Below are positions 43,060 through 54,860 of a DNA stretch of 64,000 nucleotides, one piece after another; position 1 is the stretch's first letter, and the number at the start of each line of letters is the position of its first letter. This DNA is from Russula earlei. Lineage: Eukaryota > Basidiomycota > Agaricomycetes > Russulales > Russulaceae. The stretch is taken from the NCBI GenBank assembly GCA_025769875.1, contig JAGFNK010000211.1:20955-84954 (forward strand), in the 5' to 3' direction. Made by a program: the position numbers and the translations under genes. The notes under the pieces are model-generated. The model was not told the DNA's origin, ran no database searches, and saw nothing but the letters and a program-made list of their open reading frames with translations.

Positions 43060-44090
43060 GACGTGCACATAATCGCTTACATGTTGCTGTTCCGGATTGT
43101 CAACGAATTCCACCAAGGAGTTATCTCAGATCCCACCATACCCAATAGCTTGAATCGCTCAATTGACTTCCAGGCAGTGACGCTGGGAGTATGATTGGCT
43201 ATTGACCGACTGTCGTCAGGAGTGGGCAGAGTGCTTCGAACAGGATTCGGACCACTCCGGTACATGGCACCCGTCATTTTGGCTATCTTGGACTCGTCTG
43301 ACGTTGCCCCCGATCTTCTTACATTACAGATGCCGCCTGTGAGTTCCGCATCAAGCTTCTATTGTATGTCTCTCTGGCATTTGTTTTGCCAGATTCGCTG
43401 GCTCACCCGTGTTTCTTTTGCATCACAGCTACACCAATTACGCGAGGCTCGTCATGTTCTCTTTCAAGTTCCAAAATGCGTTCCAATGGGGCCTTGAAGC
43501 CGATGATGAGGTCTTCCAAAGTGTGAGAGATTTCACATTATCGTGTATTGTTGGCATGACATCGGTATTCTTCAAGAGCGTGGAGAGCGCCAAGACTGTC
43601 GTCACGGTTCTCGTCGATTCCTTGGTCCCGACAGGTTACATACATTTTGCACCAGATGGTGTGTGAAACTCTGGGCCACTTTGCTCTGAGCAAGCCTAAC
43701 ATTATTTTGTATTTTCCACGTTTGCCTCGGTGTTTGTGCTCAAGGTACGCTGTCCTGCTTTCTATCGCCCCATGGTCTTGGTCGGAATTTTGACTTGCAT
43801 CTGCTATAGCTTCTATGGCCAGAATTCTCAAGGTTTATCACCCCAGGGCTTGAAACAGAGGTCTACCAAGTGATCAAACGCCTCATTGCCATGATCGGGT
43901 CTCCCCAAATTGCAATTGATGAGCGCCACACACCAAGGTTGTACTCGTGCTTCCTGCCCTACTGGCGAAACATAAACGCAATGGCACGGCCCAAGGACGT
44001 ATGCCTCAACAGGGACCGCCACCACAGCAGATGCAGACCAGTTTGAATATGCCAAGGTACCAGCAACCACCACAACCACCACAGCAATAG
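43060..44090 (+). pseudogene. Gal4-type fungal transcription factor, C-terminal remnant
   Basis: Splicing by eye yields segments I recall from basidiomycete Zn2Cys6 transcription factors: YMLLFRIVNEFHQG, RLSSGVGRVLRTGFG, SYTNYARLVMFSFKFQ, VFFKSVESAKTVVTVLVDSL, TGYIHFAPDG, TFASVFVLK, LLWPEFSRFITP, IDERHTPRLYS, then a Gln/Pro-rich tail (RYQQPPQPPQQ). Probable introns include one ending just before 43430 (CATCACAG) and 43755-43809 (GTACGC...CTATAG). A one-base loss near 43955 shifts the frame, and TAG and TGA stops lie in the Q-rich tail. The N-terminal DNA-binding cluster is not found. The family call is from memory of conserved phrases, not a search. Confidence 0.6.
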
Positions 44091-44653
44091 CAACAATGAC
44101 TGCAGCAACCAGCCCCCCTGACGCAGAACACAACCTCGTCGTTACTATCCTTTACTGTTGTGGTTGTTTGCTTCTCGTCTCTGCATTGGCTTTCTGTGTT
44201 GTTGTAAGGCGACCTGGAAGCTTGGCTGTGGAACAGGCCAGTCTGACAAAGTGCCACCCACCGCGAGAAACCAGACAGCAGTCGAACAACAGGCACCCAC
44301 GCCCGCACCCGCAACACTCCTTTCTCCCACCACCACGTCGCACACGCAAGCACACCACGCCCTCTCGCCTTCGACGCGCACACGCAAATGCCACCTTGTC
44401 CTCCGCTCCTCCGCCTTCGACGCACACACCTTGCCCGCCGCCTCTCGCCTTCGATGCACACACCCGCTCCTCCGCCTCCTCCGACGCTACCACCCGCGTG
44501 CACCCGCACGCTCGCCCGCCTCTCTGCCTCATCAGGCAAAAGCCCCCAATGCTCGAGAGCCAGCTGACCACCCCTGTGCGGCATTTTGGCCCCGCCTCAG
44601 ACTACGCTTGTTCCAGTATGATACCATTTAGTCCACCCCTTGGTCTCGATGTA
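44091..44653. other. No gene accepted
   Basis: A plus open frame 44096-44887 and opposing frames on minus are Arg/Ser/Pro low-complexity and run straight into the mariner terminal repeat. They are judged artefacts of CA/CG-rich DNA. Confidence 0.5.
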
Positions 44654-46084
44654 CAGTCGTGGACAAGCGAAGTCGACAAATGGGATTGCAGCAGATCGGT
44701 GGGGATCGGCCTTCTAATTTTTGTGGGAATGAACTCAGAAAGTCGAAAAGTGTCGAAAAACACATCTCCAGTATTTTTCCCATGCTTTTTTGGGACCCGC
44801 CAAATTTTTGGCTCATTTCAAAAACTATTTTTGGGGTCAAGGACAGATTCCAGATGCATCATTGCAACACGCGACACAGCTCAGTGACCCTTCTGCTTCC
44901 AAACAGCCCATGCAGCTACTTTTCCTGTCAATCCGGCCCTGTATGCACTCATGAATCTCCAGGTACGGTTGATGAACCATTGTAAGACATCAGTTGGACA
45001 GGTGTCCAGAGTCTCGACGGCAGCTTTCTTAGCATCATTGAAGCTCTTTTTGGGAAGCTTGTGGTACCTGTATTTCACCCAACCCCAGTACTATTGTATG
45101 CAAAGTTAGAAGGAAAGAATCAAACATTATGATAATTACTCACCATTTCAATGGGATTTAATTCACAATGGAACTTGGGTAAAAAGATGCATTTGTGTCT
45201 GGCATCCTTGATTAGCACCTCAAGCATTGAAATCTGGTTCTTGAAGTCATCCTGTTGGCTTAAGGGTCAAGCCATGCAGCAATCAGTATTTTCGAGTGGA
45301 CAGACAGGAGCACACTTTGCATGGAGACCATGGACCTGAAAACCACATTCTTGGAGGGTTTGCTCAAGTCCCTTTTGCTGACCATCTTCGGTTGTCATCT
45401 TCTGAGGTTTTCCACACAGTTTGACAGTTGCATTTGTCATTGGGATAATAGTGTCCCGTTGTCGATGCTGCTTTCCACCATTGCTCTTGTTCATCTCGAA
45501 AGTTTTCAGGACGTCAGGTGGAAGAGAAGCATGTGCTGATGATTGATCAAAGATGAAGAGTGCCTGACAGTTTGGATGCACTTGCTCGAAAACTGGAATT
45601 GCTTGCTCTTTGACTTGTTGAATGAGCTGTTCGCAATCCCACCAAGGGTCCCCATTAGATCCAGGATATATTATCTTCCGAGCCTTGCAAATGACTTTCC
45701 CATCTGCATCCTTCACCACTAACTGCCCATTATGCTCATTGATGAAGTCTGAGATGTGGATAATCTGACCCTTTGATTTCTTCATCAAAATCTGCTGCCC
45801 TTGTCCAAGCCTGCCACCCACAACAGTAAGAAATGATGATAATAAGGCCCTGGACTAACAAACGCACCAAGTTGAGGTCCTCACATCCCACTGGTGAATG
45901 CAGCTCTCATCTTGCCACTGAGGCATCAACACTTGTTTGCCTGGTAACAACTCAGGCTCCACTCGTCTAAGCTCTGGACCTTCAAAATGAACCATCCTCT
46001 GCTTGAATTCTTGCATCTTTGGAAGGAACTCCTCCTCGTGATACTTAACAACATCCTTGTGCTCATTCCCATCCTGTTGTGAAA

Positions 46085-46330
46085 TGCAACCACAGATAGA
46101 GGGACCTCAGAGGAGGTGCTTAGTCATTGCCACCCTCTTGGGTCCAACTTGTGGGTTCAACACTTTGTGACCCAACCTGGGGACCTCAGAGGAGGGGGTT
46201 GACATGCGCTCACATGATTCCCTTATATCCTGGTGCAATTAAGAAAACGGCCAGACTGGGGATTGAACCCAGGACCTCCCAGATATATACCAGGTGCTCT
46301 AACCACTGAGCTACCTAGCCTTGGGTACAG
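46085..46330 (-). repeat. tRNA-derived SINE-like insertion in a transposase intron
   Basis: The host intron is about 298 nt, whereas others here are about 50 nt. The excess equals a tRNA-like head (46249-46320) plus about 165 nt of unrelated body. The body contains GACCTCAGAGGAGG twice (about 46104 and 46184). I cannot define target duplications. No second copy occurs in the window. Confidence 0.6.
46249..46320 (-). tRNA. tRNA-like cloverleaf, anticodon TAT (Ile-like); probable SINE head
   Basis: The 72 nt fold perfectly: acceptor GGCTAGG/TCTGGCC (with G-T pairs), D arm GCTC-AGTGGTTA-GAGC, anticodon arm CCTGG-TATATAT-CTGGG, T arm CTGGG-TTCAATC-CCCAG, discriminator G. The internal A and B promoter boxes look intact (TAGCTCAGTGGTTAGAGC, GGTCCTGGGTTCAATCC). 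TTTT follows directly, which could stop Pol III. The 3' CCA is not encoded. It could be a true tRNA gene, but its place inside a 298-nt transposase intron favours a SINE. Confidence 0.6.
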
Positions 46331-48079
46331 TGAAGTGGATTAATCTATATGACAGATTGTATATCCAACACATCCATATAAACACCTTTCCAAATTGTAG
46401 TCTGGGTCCATCCAAGCTTTACAAGCCACTGATGTGTGGTTCACTCACAGAGAGGTTGCTTTAGAGAGATGTTGACTGAGGGGAGGATTGTTTCATTGAG
46501 AGCACGAGCAAATATGATTGGAGTGACAGAGCCAATATGTTGCTCTGTGAGCCATGTGCATGCAGCAGTTCAAACAACCTCATCCTTGAGTAATGACCTT
46601 GCATTCTTGCTTCCACCATGGTGCTCAATGGGAAGCTGCTCAAAATTTTCATAATGGTGTGCAAGAGCCCAAATACGTCGTGCAAAGTGGAGCCTTGGTT
46701 CTTGAGCGTCATGCCATTGATTTGCAATCTCAAGGCTGGCCGGAATGCACTTGTACCCTTTGACCATCAAGTTTGCAAAGAGGCAGAGGATTATCAGCTG
46801 GTGTACTTTACTCAAAGGTAAAGCATGACATTTGTACTTTGCTGCGAGATCTGTTTTGAGCTGATCCCGCAACTCCTTCCATCCATGGATTTCACCTTTC
46901 ACCTGGATTCTCTCTCAAAGTTCTTCTTCCCATGGCTCCTCATCATCTTTGTAGCAAACACTACTGTCTCCCTCAGGTTCCCCTTCACTTTGGCTGGACT
47001 CCTTGTCTGCTCAAGTCCGCTTTCGATATATTGGCAACTGTGGCTCATTGTTGAAAGTGAGGGGAGGTGGGGTGGTAGTTTCTTGGCGAATAATGGCTGG
47101 ATGCTCAACCTGGGTATCCAAAAAGGGGGGAGTAACATATTTGGAGCTCAGAGGCTCAGAATGGGATGCCTTGTTTTGCATATAGATGCTGATAAATCCA
47201 TCAAGCTTTCCTTGGGTTCATGTTATTTTGTGATACTGCTCCTGTGTGCGCTTTGACTTGCTGGCAACATCTGGTCCTTTTGCATACATCTTTGGTTGGG
47301 CTTTCCAAGATATCGGCTGATTTTAAATGGGAAAGTGCAATATTGGTACAAACTCTTCTTTTCCTGCTCCTGTTTCTTCCTTTTAGCACTCAGGTTTGCC
47401 GTTATCCAGTCTTCATCATGAGGATCATCACCAAGCCTGGCTGCCATTAAAATCAGCCTTGCCTGAAAGCCAGGTGTTGCACGACCCAGGTCTATATCCC
47501 ACTCATTGTTCCATTCGGACCATTCCTCTATGTCATCATTGTGTGTTTCATTGTCAGAAAGCTCCTTTTCAAAGTCAACCTTTAGACTGTCATGGTATGT
47601 CCCAGAATTCCATTTGCACTCCTCATCAGATTCTGCTGAAGTATTGAGTGGATTGGACTCTTTGTTTGCAGTGACATTTGTGGTTGGATTTTGGTTGCGC
47701 AGCCCCGAGATGTTGCACTGGTACTTTGGCTGATGACCACCAGGCATTGGTGACATGTATTATCCCCAATATTTCAATTAATTTTTAGTACAATTTCTGT
47801 GGTGGCGCCACCTAAACTTTTGATGGTGGTGGGCAGGGCACAACAAAAGGAGTTGATTAACACTTTTTCTGTGATTTTTGTGATTCTTTTGGTATCCCCG
47901 CCAAAATTTTGACCTCTGAAAATAAAAGTTCTTCCTCAGGGAAATTTGCTTGTTGAATCTTGTTCTAATTGTTCTTGATCTAATGTTTTTACACTAAACT
48001 ACCATAACCGATACCCTGTGGTGCCCAGAAAAGTCGGCTCCTAAATTTGTCGACTTTGCTTGTCCGCGACTGTATATAA

Positions 48080-49672
48080 CACTGGTTGGGAAATCAACTT
48101 ATGTGAATGACAAAACTGTAACATTTTGAAAAACAAAATTTATTATTTTCATACAAATTTGTAGCAAACAATTTGTGAAAATTAATTTTATATTTTGTTA
48201 CAATAAATTCCTGATACAAAATGATGAAATAAGTAAATAGTATTGACAAGATTTTAGGACATACATTATATTAAAAAAAATTTAACTTATTTTAAAATTT
48301 TGAGTGAAACATAATTGTGAAAAAATTAAAACAGCAAAATTTGGGTTTATGAAAAAGGTGGAATAAAAATTGTGAAATTTTTGAAATTTTTGAAAAAGTT
48401 TTATGACTTGAATAAAGATGTTAGAGAGATAAAGTTTTGTTAACATCATTGATGAGAACAAAATCTAGCCCTATAGAAAACATAATGTTATCATTTTTAA
48501 TGAAGAAAACTTTTGAATACATTCACAATTTTGTTAAAGGAAAAATTTTGACAAAACAGAATATGAAATCCTTAAGTTGTTTCATCATTTTGTCATTGGA
48601 ATAAAGATGTCAGGGAGATAAAATTTTGTTATAATCATTCATGACAGCAAAATCTAGCATTTTAGAAAACATAATGTTAACATTTTTCATGCAGAAAATG
48701 TTTGAATACATTCACAATTTTGTCAAAGGAAAAATTGTGACAAAACTGAATATGAAATCCTAAAGATGTTTCATCATTTTGTTTATAACATTTAGATATA
48801 TTATGGTCAATTCTAAATGATGCTGGACATCTATACACCATAAAAAGAGGCCATAAAGTTGTATCACTTGTGCTGTCATGGCTTGGCTCAAACTTTATGG
48901 CCTCTTTTTGTGGTGTATAGATGTCCAGCATTATTTAGAATTGACCACAATATATCTAAATGTTATAAACAAAATGATGAAACATCTTTAGGATTTCATA
49001 TTCAGTTTTGTCACAATTTTTCCTTTGACAAAATTGTGAATGTATTCAAACATTTTCTGCATGAAAAATGTTAACATTATGTTTTCTAAAATGCTAGATT
49101 TTGCTGTCATGAATGATTATAACAAAATTTTATCTCCCTGACATCTTTATTCCAATGACAAAATGATGAAACAACTTTAGGATTTCATATTCTGTTTTGT
49201 CAAAATTTTTCCTTTAACAAAATTGTGAATGTATTCAAAAGTTTTCTTCATTAAAAATGATAACATTATGTTTTCTATAGGGCTAGATTTTGTTCTCATC
49301 AATGATGTTAACAAAACTTTATCTCTCTAACATCTTTATTCAAGTCATAAAACTTTTTCAAAAATTTCAAAAATTTCACAATTTTTATTCCACCTTTTTC
49401 ATAAACCCAAATTTTGCAGTTTTAATTTTTTCACAATTATGTTTCACCCAAAATTTTAAAATAAGTTAAATTTTTTTTTAATATAATGTATGTCCTAAAA
49501 TCTTGTCAATACTATTTACTTATTTCATCATTTTGTATCAGGAATTTATTGTAACAAAATATAAAATTAATTTTCACAAATTGTTTGCTACAAATTTGTA
49601 TGAAAATAATAAATTTTGTTTTTCAAAATGTTACAGTTTTGTCATTCACATAAGTTGATTTCCCAACCAGTG
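48080..49672. mobile_element. Giant near-perfect palindrome (fold-back element), TSD TAA
   Basis: Two arms of about 781 bp (48080-48860 and 48891-49672) are inverted copies with only a handful of differences, around a 30-nt loop. The ends are CACTGGTTGGG/CCCAACCAGTG with TAA on both sides (48077-48079, 49673-49675). It is very AT-rich and non-coding. Each arm contains two tandem related units of about 185 bp (48413-48598, 48599-48783 in the left arm). The structure is that of a MITE or fold-back transposon mobilised in trans; the TAA duplication suggests a Harbinger-type source. The mirrored 71-84-residue open frames at 48677 and 48859 merely reflect the symmetry. Confidence 0.93.
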
Positions 49673-50513
49673 TAACCCACTAGCTACTCTGTAGTAGCAT
49701 ACACAACAACAACAAGAACAATTCAGATAACAATTTCCAACAATAGCAGCCCTTTGACCACTTTGACCAACTCACGTGCGTGGCTGCCTCTCATTGAGAA
49801 AGACCTTCTTGGCTCATCCCTCTCACTCCCTTCTCACTCCCTCTCTCTCCCTCAACATCTAGTCTCATTGTCCCCTCAGGCAAACATCTTCCTCTCGCAG
49901 CACAGGCATGCAAGCATGTCAACTTACATTGTAATCATCGTTCAATGTTCATTGGTGACAAATATGTTGTCAATGTTGTGTTCAGGGTCATTAGTATTCC
50001 CAGTTTCCACAGTGTTGCCACTTGTGGTGCAGATTGTAAGTCCATAGATGGTGTCGACTGAGGGGTTGCAGACACGGTGGGCATTGGTTGCAGCCTTGTA
50101 TTGGAATTCAGTGCGGAGTCATGAGGCTGCAATGATCCCTGTGCCGACCCCAGAAATTTCTTCACCTGCATCACTTTCATCACGAACTCACAACCCTTTT
50201 TGTACATGGCCATCTACTGAGCGAGTGTGATGTTGTACTGTTTCGCCTCCTTGTTATGCCCAGCTTGTGCTGCCTCCATTTGCCTGTCCCACATCTTGGT
50301 GATGCATATCTCCACTTGCTTGAGTTTATTAGATCTTAGGCATTACTACAATGTCTGCTAGTGTGACATCATACTACAATACCTGACATCATGCTAACCT
50401 TACTTCATACATTCCATACTGTCATATATAAGATATGTTAGAACACACATACAACCCCATCTCAATATATCCCTTTATCTCTCATCTCATCAACTTCTGA
50501 GCTCCAATAGAGT
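49673..50513. other. No gene accepted; possible scraps on minus
   Basis: A minus frame at about 50330-49935 gives VEICITKMWDRQMEAAQ, then a stop, then MAMYKKGCEFVMKVMQV, helical but unrecognised. It may be a piece of a broken gene adjoining the nucleoporin-like remnant. Confidence 0.35.
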
Positions 50514-53210
50514 TTAGCCTGCAAATCTGCAACATTGGCATTTTCCATTTGCCCTAGATTGAGGGGAAGCGAAGGAGGCTGAGATGTGGGTTGAGGTTGA
50601 GGTTGCATTGGTGGTTGTACTTGGGGCTGTGATGTAGGCAGTGGTTGACTTTGGGTGCCCAAGAACTTGTTCCAGCAGTGTGAGAAGGATCACTAAGTGA
50701 ACACCATGAGCAGTGAGAATGATTTCCCCAGAGCACTTCTCTTTTGTGATTGAAGTAGATATCAATGATGCAAGCAACATTATGACAGGACAAAATTTGA
50801 TGTCACCTTGGAAGAAAGGTGCAACTTTGACTAGAAATGCTTGCCACAATTGACCAAGTTGGGTTGATGCATACACTAGGGAGAGGTTGAGGTTGATGGA
50901 GAAGAGTGTATGAATAAGTTCGTCAGCACAGGCTACAGTTGTGTCCATAGATTCAATATTCGAAAGCTCCATTCACAACTGAAGAAGCTTGCTTGCAAAG
51001 GCAAAGTCATTCCCCAGCTTGTGCTCTCCGACCAGCTCCCTTGATTCATAGTGTTCAAAAACCAAGTCTGGAAAGTGTCCTTTGGCTTTCTCTGCAAAAT
51101 CTGCATAAAGAGTCAGGTCGTAGGCATTGAAGATCGCTTGGTGGAGTTCATTTGAAAACTGCTCCTCAGATTCAAAAATGCTTTTGTTGGGGCTTTGCTT
51201 GATGTTCCCTGCTGATGGGGCTGGGTCAAGCCAATATCAAGTGCAATGATCCATATTGCAAAAGCTTTGGATAGCACCCAATATGAATGAGATGAGATAC
51301 TCTTGTGGTATGCGGCATGCAGATATCTGGCCATCTCAACCAGCTTCTCACTCTTGTACTCCGGTGCTGGGGATATTTCTTCCTTGGCAAGTGCCGCAAG
51401 CTGACTCTAGAACTCCAAATTCTGCCTGATATTGATTAATGTCAACTGATGATCCCACCCACATTGTCATACAACTGTCAGGAAACCCAAAACAGCTGAA
51501 AGCAGCTGTGGATTTGTCTCCCAGTACTCATTCCAGTTCGCAAGCATCTCCATAGCAGCATTGAGTGTGCTCACACGTTTACTTTTCCCTTTATCCTCAG
51601 TGGATTCCTCTTTGAGAGCCTGAAAATGGCCCATGATGAAAGGGTGACCAAGGGCAGGCTCTGTTTCTATGGTGAGTGCCATAAAATGCCATACACCAAG
51701 CTGCAAGTCCAAGTCGTGGTATGGATGTCGAGCCACCCCCACCAGTTCCATGACTGTTGCTTCTGAATTGGATGATTGACCAACCATGGACAGGCCAGAA
51801 AACTTCGAGGTTGACAATGATGAGCATAGTGCATATAATAAATGGATGGATTCCAGTGGAACCATGGAATCGGTAGAGGGATCTTCAACAAACCTTGTGA
51901 GGACATCGAGAGGGTCCAACTTGTGTTATCCTCTGCTGAACAACCTGCTGCTGCTGTTCGCCCTTGAACACAAGGCATGCTCCAGCAAGCAAGACCCCTC
52001 CTCTACACAAATGTGCTGCTTGAAAATCAGGCAGAGATTCAAAGCACAGAGGTGGGATCAGCAAACAAGGTGTAGGCCAAGAAAATGGAAATTGCTAAAA
52101 TGATGGGTTGCGCAAATCCGGCATGAGATAACAGCAAGGCTGGTGAACACAGAGATCAGAGGCTCAACAGTCATTGCCTTGGACACTAACGCCTCGAAAA
52201 TGGCCCAACTGACTATTGACAAGAGACCCTTCCTATCCAGTGGTACTTGATTGAGGATATTGGCATACAAGCCTGACACAAGCTTCCCAAGCTTGAAACA
52301 CATCCCCAGCTGCATGTATTTCCACCCTACATGCTTAACCCACACTTCAATGTGAACAAAACACAGTGCACGAAGGAGTACCTCCTCCTTGATCTCAATC
52401 AAGCAAGCATTTCCATTGTGTGGTGTGGTGCAAGTAAAGTACCAGATGCTTCAGTCCACAATGCATGAACAAGATGGAGCAGTGCCTGCATGGTCACATA
52501 TGTTCCCACTGCATGCTCAGTGGCCATGGTGCCATGACTGTGTGGAGAGTCGAATAATGCAGTTGATGCATGCGCAAATAGCCATACACATGGAGCATAC
52601 TCTGGGAGTGAGAGCAGTCCTTCAAGTAGACCCATGGCTGATGTTATAAGGGCAGATTCTCTGCTACGCTGCTGCACAGAGCGCATAAGTGCATCCTCAA
52701 GGATGAGCATCATCAGTTGCACCAGGCCCATCGAGTCACCATCTGTCTTCATCCCAACATGATTGCTGTTTTTGAGTGAACTGAGAACCTGTGCTGCAAG
52801 GACTTGATTGTCTGATATGATGGTATGAAGCAAGTCGAGTGCGGCGGCCACAACCAAACCATCTTCATCAGGTTCAAGTTCAAGTCTGATATCTTCTAGG
52901 TGAAGAACTACAGGTGGTTGTGAGGCCATGCAATTCCCAACAGCAGCACTTGCATTGCAACAGGGGCTGATAAACCTAGTATTAGGCATTTGCATCGGAC
53001 ATAGCCATGTAGGACCTCGACCAGGAGTTTCCATCCAGAGTGCTCACACTGCCATCATATGATGACGAAATCCTCCCCATCCTGACCAAGGAGACAAACA
53101 GTCAACTGGGCAGGAAGAATGGTTCCACCTGGGAGCTTTATTGGCTGCAGATTGGTGCAGGTAGGGCCCAATGCTTTGGAAGATGAGCCATAGCACTTGG
53201 GAACCTTCTT
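50514..53210 (-). pseudogene. Nup188/Nup192-type nucleoporin-like gene, broken
   Basis: Minus frames in order give alpha-helical armadillo-type segments: SGWKLLVEVLHGY (about 53040), LDLLHTIISDNQVLAAQVLSS, SALITSAMGLLEGLLSL, KEEVLLRAL.FVH, VKHVGWKYMQLG, VPLESIHLLYALCSSLS, HDLDLQLGVWHFMALTIETEPALG, NWNEYWETNPQLLSAVLGFL, ADELIHTLFSINLNLSL, EIILTAHGVHLVILLTLLEQ. I recall this series from fungal scaffold nucleoporins of the inner pore ring (Nup188 family). The assignment rests on memory. Stops (for example near 51950, 51460 and 50950) and shifts between every segment mark it as a pseudogene, perhaps a duplicate of a functional copy elsewhere. A solo LTR sits just upstream at 53217. Confidence 0.5.
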
Positions 53211-53216
53211 GTATAG

Positions 53217-53751
53217 TGTTAGGATTCAGTTCGTGCTCTGGTTTGCTTGCTTACCTATGCTTTGGTTACTCATCTCTGCTTACTGTTTGCTTAGTGATCT
53301 GCTTACTGATTGCTTAGTGATTTGCTTATGGATTGCTTACTGGCTCGATTACTCATTGCTTACTGTTTGATTACAGATACTAGGAAAGGATGACTCACGC
53401 ATGAGTCATTTCTGACACTCTCAAACTGCGCTCTACAGTTTTGGATACTACTAGTTTTTAGCTATGTGCTCCCTGAGTTTCGTATGAATCGAATCAGCCG
53501 TTATTGAGATCTGGTATAAATACTCTGATGTACTGACAGTCAAGCCTTACACTCGACTTACTTTTTTACAAGAAATTATTATCTTGTCAAACTCTCAAAC
53601 AAAGTCATCACTCTAAGTGAAAGAGGCCCTTCTCATCTCTTACATCTACTCTTTCTGAGATAATATCAAAGAATTCAAAGTCTAGTGCTTGAACTATATC
53701 AAGCAACTCTTTCACTAAAGAGTCGGTAATAAGATCAGTCAGATCTTAACA
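53217..53751 (+). mobile_element. Solo LTR, family E (535 bp), TSD TATAG
   Basis: It runs TGTTAGGATT to GATCTTAACA with perfect TATAG at 53212-53216 and 53752-53756. It contains a run of GCTTACTGNTTGCTTA-like 10-20-bp units (53240-53375) and TATAAATACTCTG near 53516. It matches 13895-27783 in reverse. Confidence 0.95.
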
Positions 53752-54780
53752 TATAGCACTTGTGACACTGTGCACATGCTTGTGGGCAAAATTTGGGTGT
53801 ACATCTGCAGGTTCTTGAAGAAATATGAAACCTCTTGAGCACACTGTGCCTGTGCCTCCATCAGCAAAGGCTGAGTAGGCTATGGTGGTCATGCCAGATT
53901 GGGTGGTGAGGGTGCCTGCTGTGGTGGGTTTGGTTTAGAGGGAAGGGGACAATTCTGTACTGATGTGGGTGCAAGTTCTGGTGTGGGTTGATTGAGATCA
54001 ATGACACCTGATTCTGGTGGTTCATGGGAAGGAGGTTTCAGTGGAGAGGCTTCAGATGCCGGGAAGGCTAAGGCAGAAGGTGGTGGAGCAGGGCAGGGGG
54101 GCTGGAGGGACCAAGGGACTAGATTGTGGGAATGGTTTTTTTGCAGTGGCCAAGGCCAGGGACGTGGTCTATGAGGCAGGTTTTACAATATTTGGGCCAG
54201 GTGAGCGTTGCTCAGCAGGAGTCTCTGCATGATGCTTGGTGGGGATTGTAGGTGGGACTGTGGCTGAGATAGAACCATGAGTGGCCTTATACAGTGGGAG
54301 TGATGGGTCAAGGCAGTACCTCTGGGTTTAGGTGATGGCATAAAGCCCAATAGCACGACGGACAGGAATGGATAAGTCCAGTCCACTAAAACTCAACTCA
54401 GTGGTCAATAAAGGTGAAATATATTGACCACTGAATTGACTCAGCTCAGATTACAAATTATTTTAAAACAATTGATTGATTTGTTGCCCTCTCCTCATGC
54501 ATCGCATTATTGTAAATATGTCAACCCAAACAATTAGAACTTAGTCAAATGCTTAAGAGAGGGCAGCTCAGTGCCCAAGTTATGTAACCTAAGATGCAAC
54601 ATGAGTCACCCCGAATCACCAGGGGGATCATATACACTTAATTTGCCTGATCAATTTAGCCTTAGCAGACTCGGATAAACTTAACACAATGGCGTATGTT
54701 AATACATGGATTTATATTGAATAAATTGAGACATAAAGTGCATCCACAAATATGACACCAAATTTTAAATAGGAACGGTC
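53752..54780. other. Intergenic; no gene accepted
   Basis: On minus a short helical phrase MEAQAQCAQEVSYFFKNLQM (about 53860) and Pro-rich text up to 54400 can be read, with stops. The rest is AT-rich. Parent gene unknown. Confidence 0.35.
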
Positions 54781-54860
54781 TACTCATTACATGGCGATAA
54801 TCGGCCGATGGGGATCAATCGCACCCGATGGGGATCAATCGCCTCGATGACAGAGACTGA
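54780..54860 (+). repeat. Island repeat, copy 1
   Basis: GATAATCGGCCGATGGGGAT followed by a second GATGGGGATCAATCG, then CGATGACAGAGA. It is shared with 57960-58030. Confidence 0.65.

Larger units (their letters stand above)
44881..47756 (-). pseudogene. Tc1/mariner (DDE_3-type) transposase with introns, broken
   Basis: The N-terminal acidic/charged region (47756-47223) is followed by a helical DNA-binding region (46902-46440: LPLSKVHQLIILCLFAN, LHFARRIWALAHHY, FEQLPIEHHGG, WLVKLGWTQT, GVYMD). The catalytic core shows three acidic residues: PQWQDESCIH, FIFDQSSAHA and ELNPIEMYWGW. Inferred introns are about 46074-46371 (holding the SINE), one near 45822-45870, and 45090-45144. The C-terminus is FINRTWRFMSAYRAG...AVWKQKGH, stop at 44881. 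A TGA in ...CMA-PLSQQ (about 45273) replaces an expected Arg, and frameshifts occur near 47300 and 46500. The catalytic triad survives. Confidence 0.85.
44654..48072 (-). mobile_element. Tc1/mariner-like transposon (3.4 kb), TSD TA
   Basis: Terminal inverted repeats: left CAGTCGTGGACAAGCGAAGT, right in complement CAGTCGCGGACAAGCAAAGT, both continuing CGACAAAT, with two mismatches in about 27 bp. TA lies on each side (44652-44653, 48073-48074). The interior carries one transposase gene on the minus strand, interrupted by a SINE in an intron. Non-coding AT-rich sequence fills both ends. Confidence 0.92.

Noticed and set aside
44096..44887. 263-codon plus-strand open frame
   Set aside because: Runs from the transcription-factor remnant into the mariner terminal repeat; opposing strand equally open; low complexity.
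48677..49074. Two nearly identical small open frames of 84 and 71 residues
   Set aside because: They are the same sequence seen twice through the palindrome; AT-rich with no codon bias.
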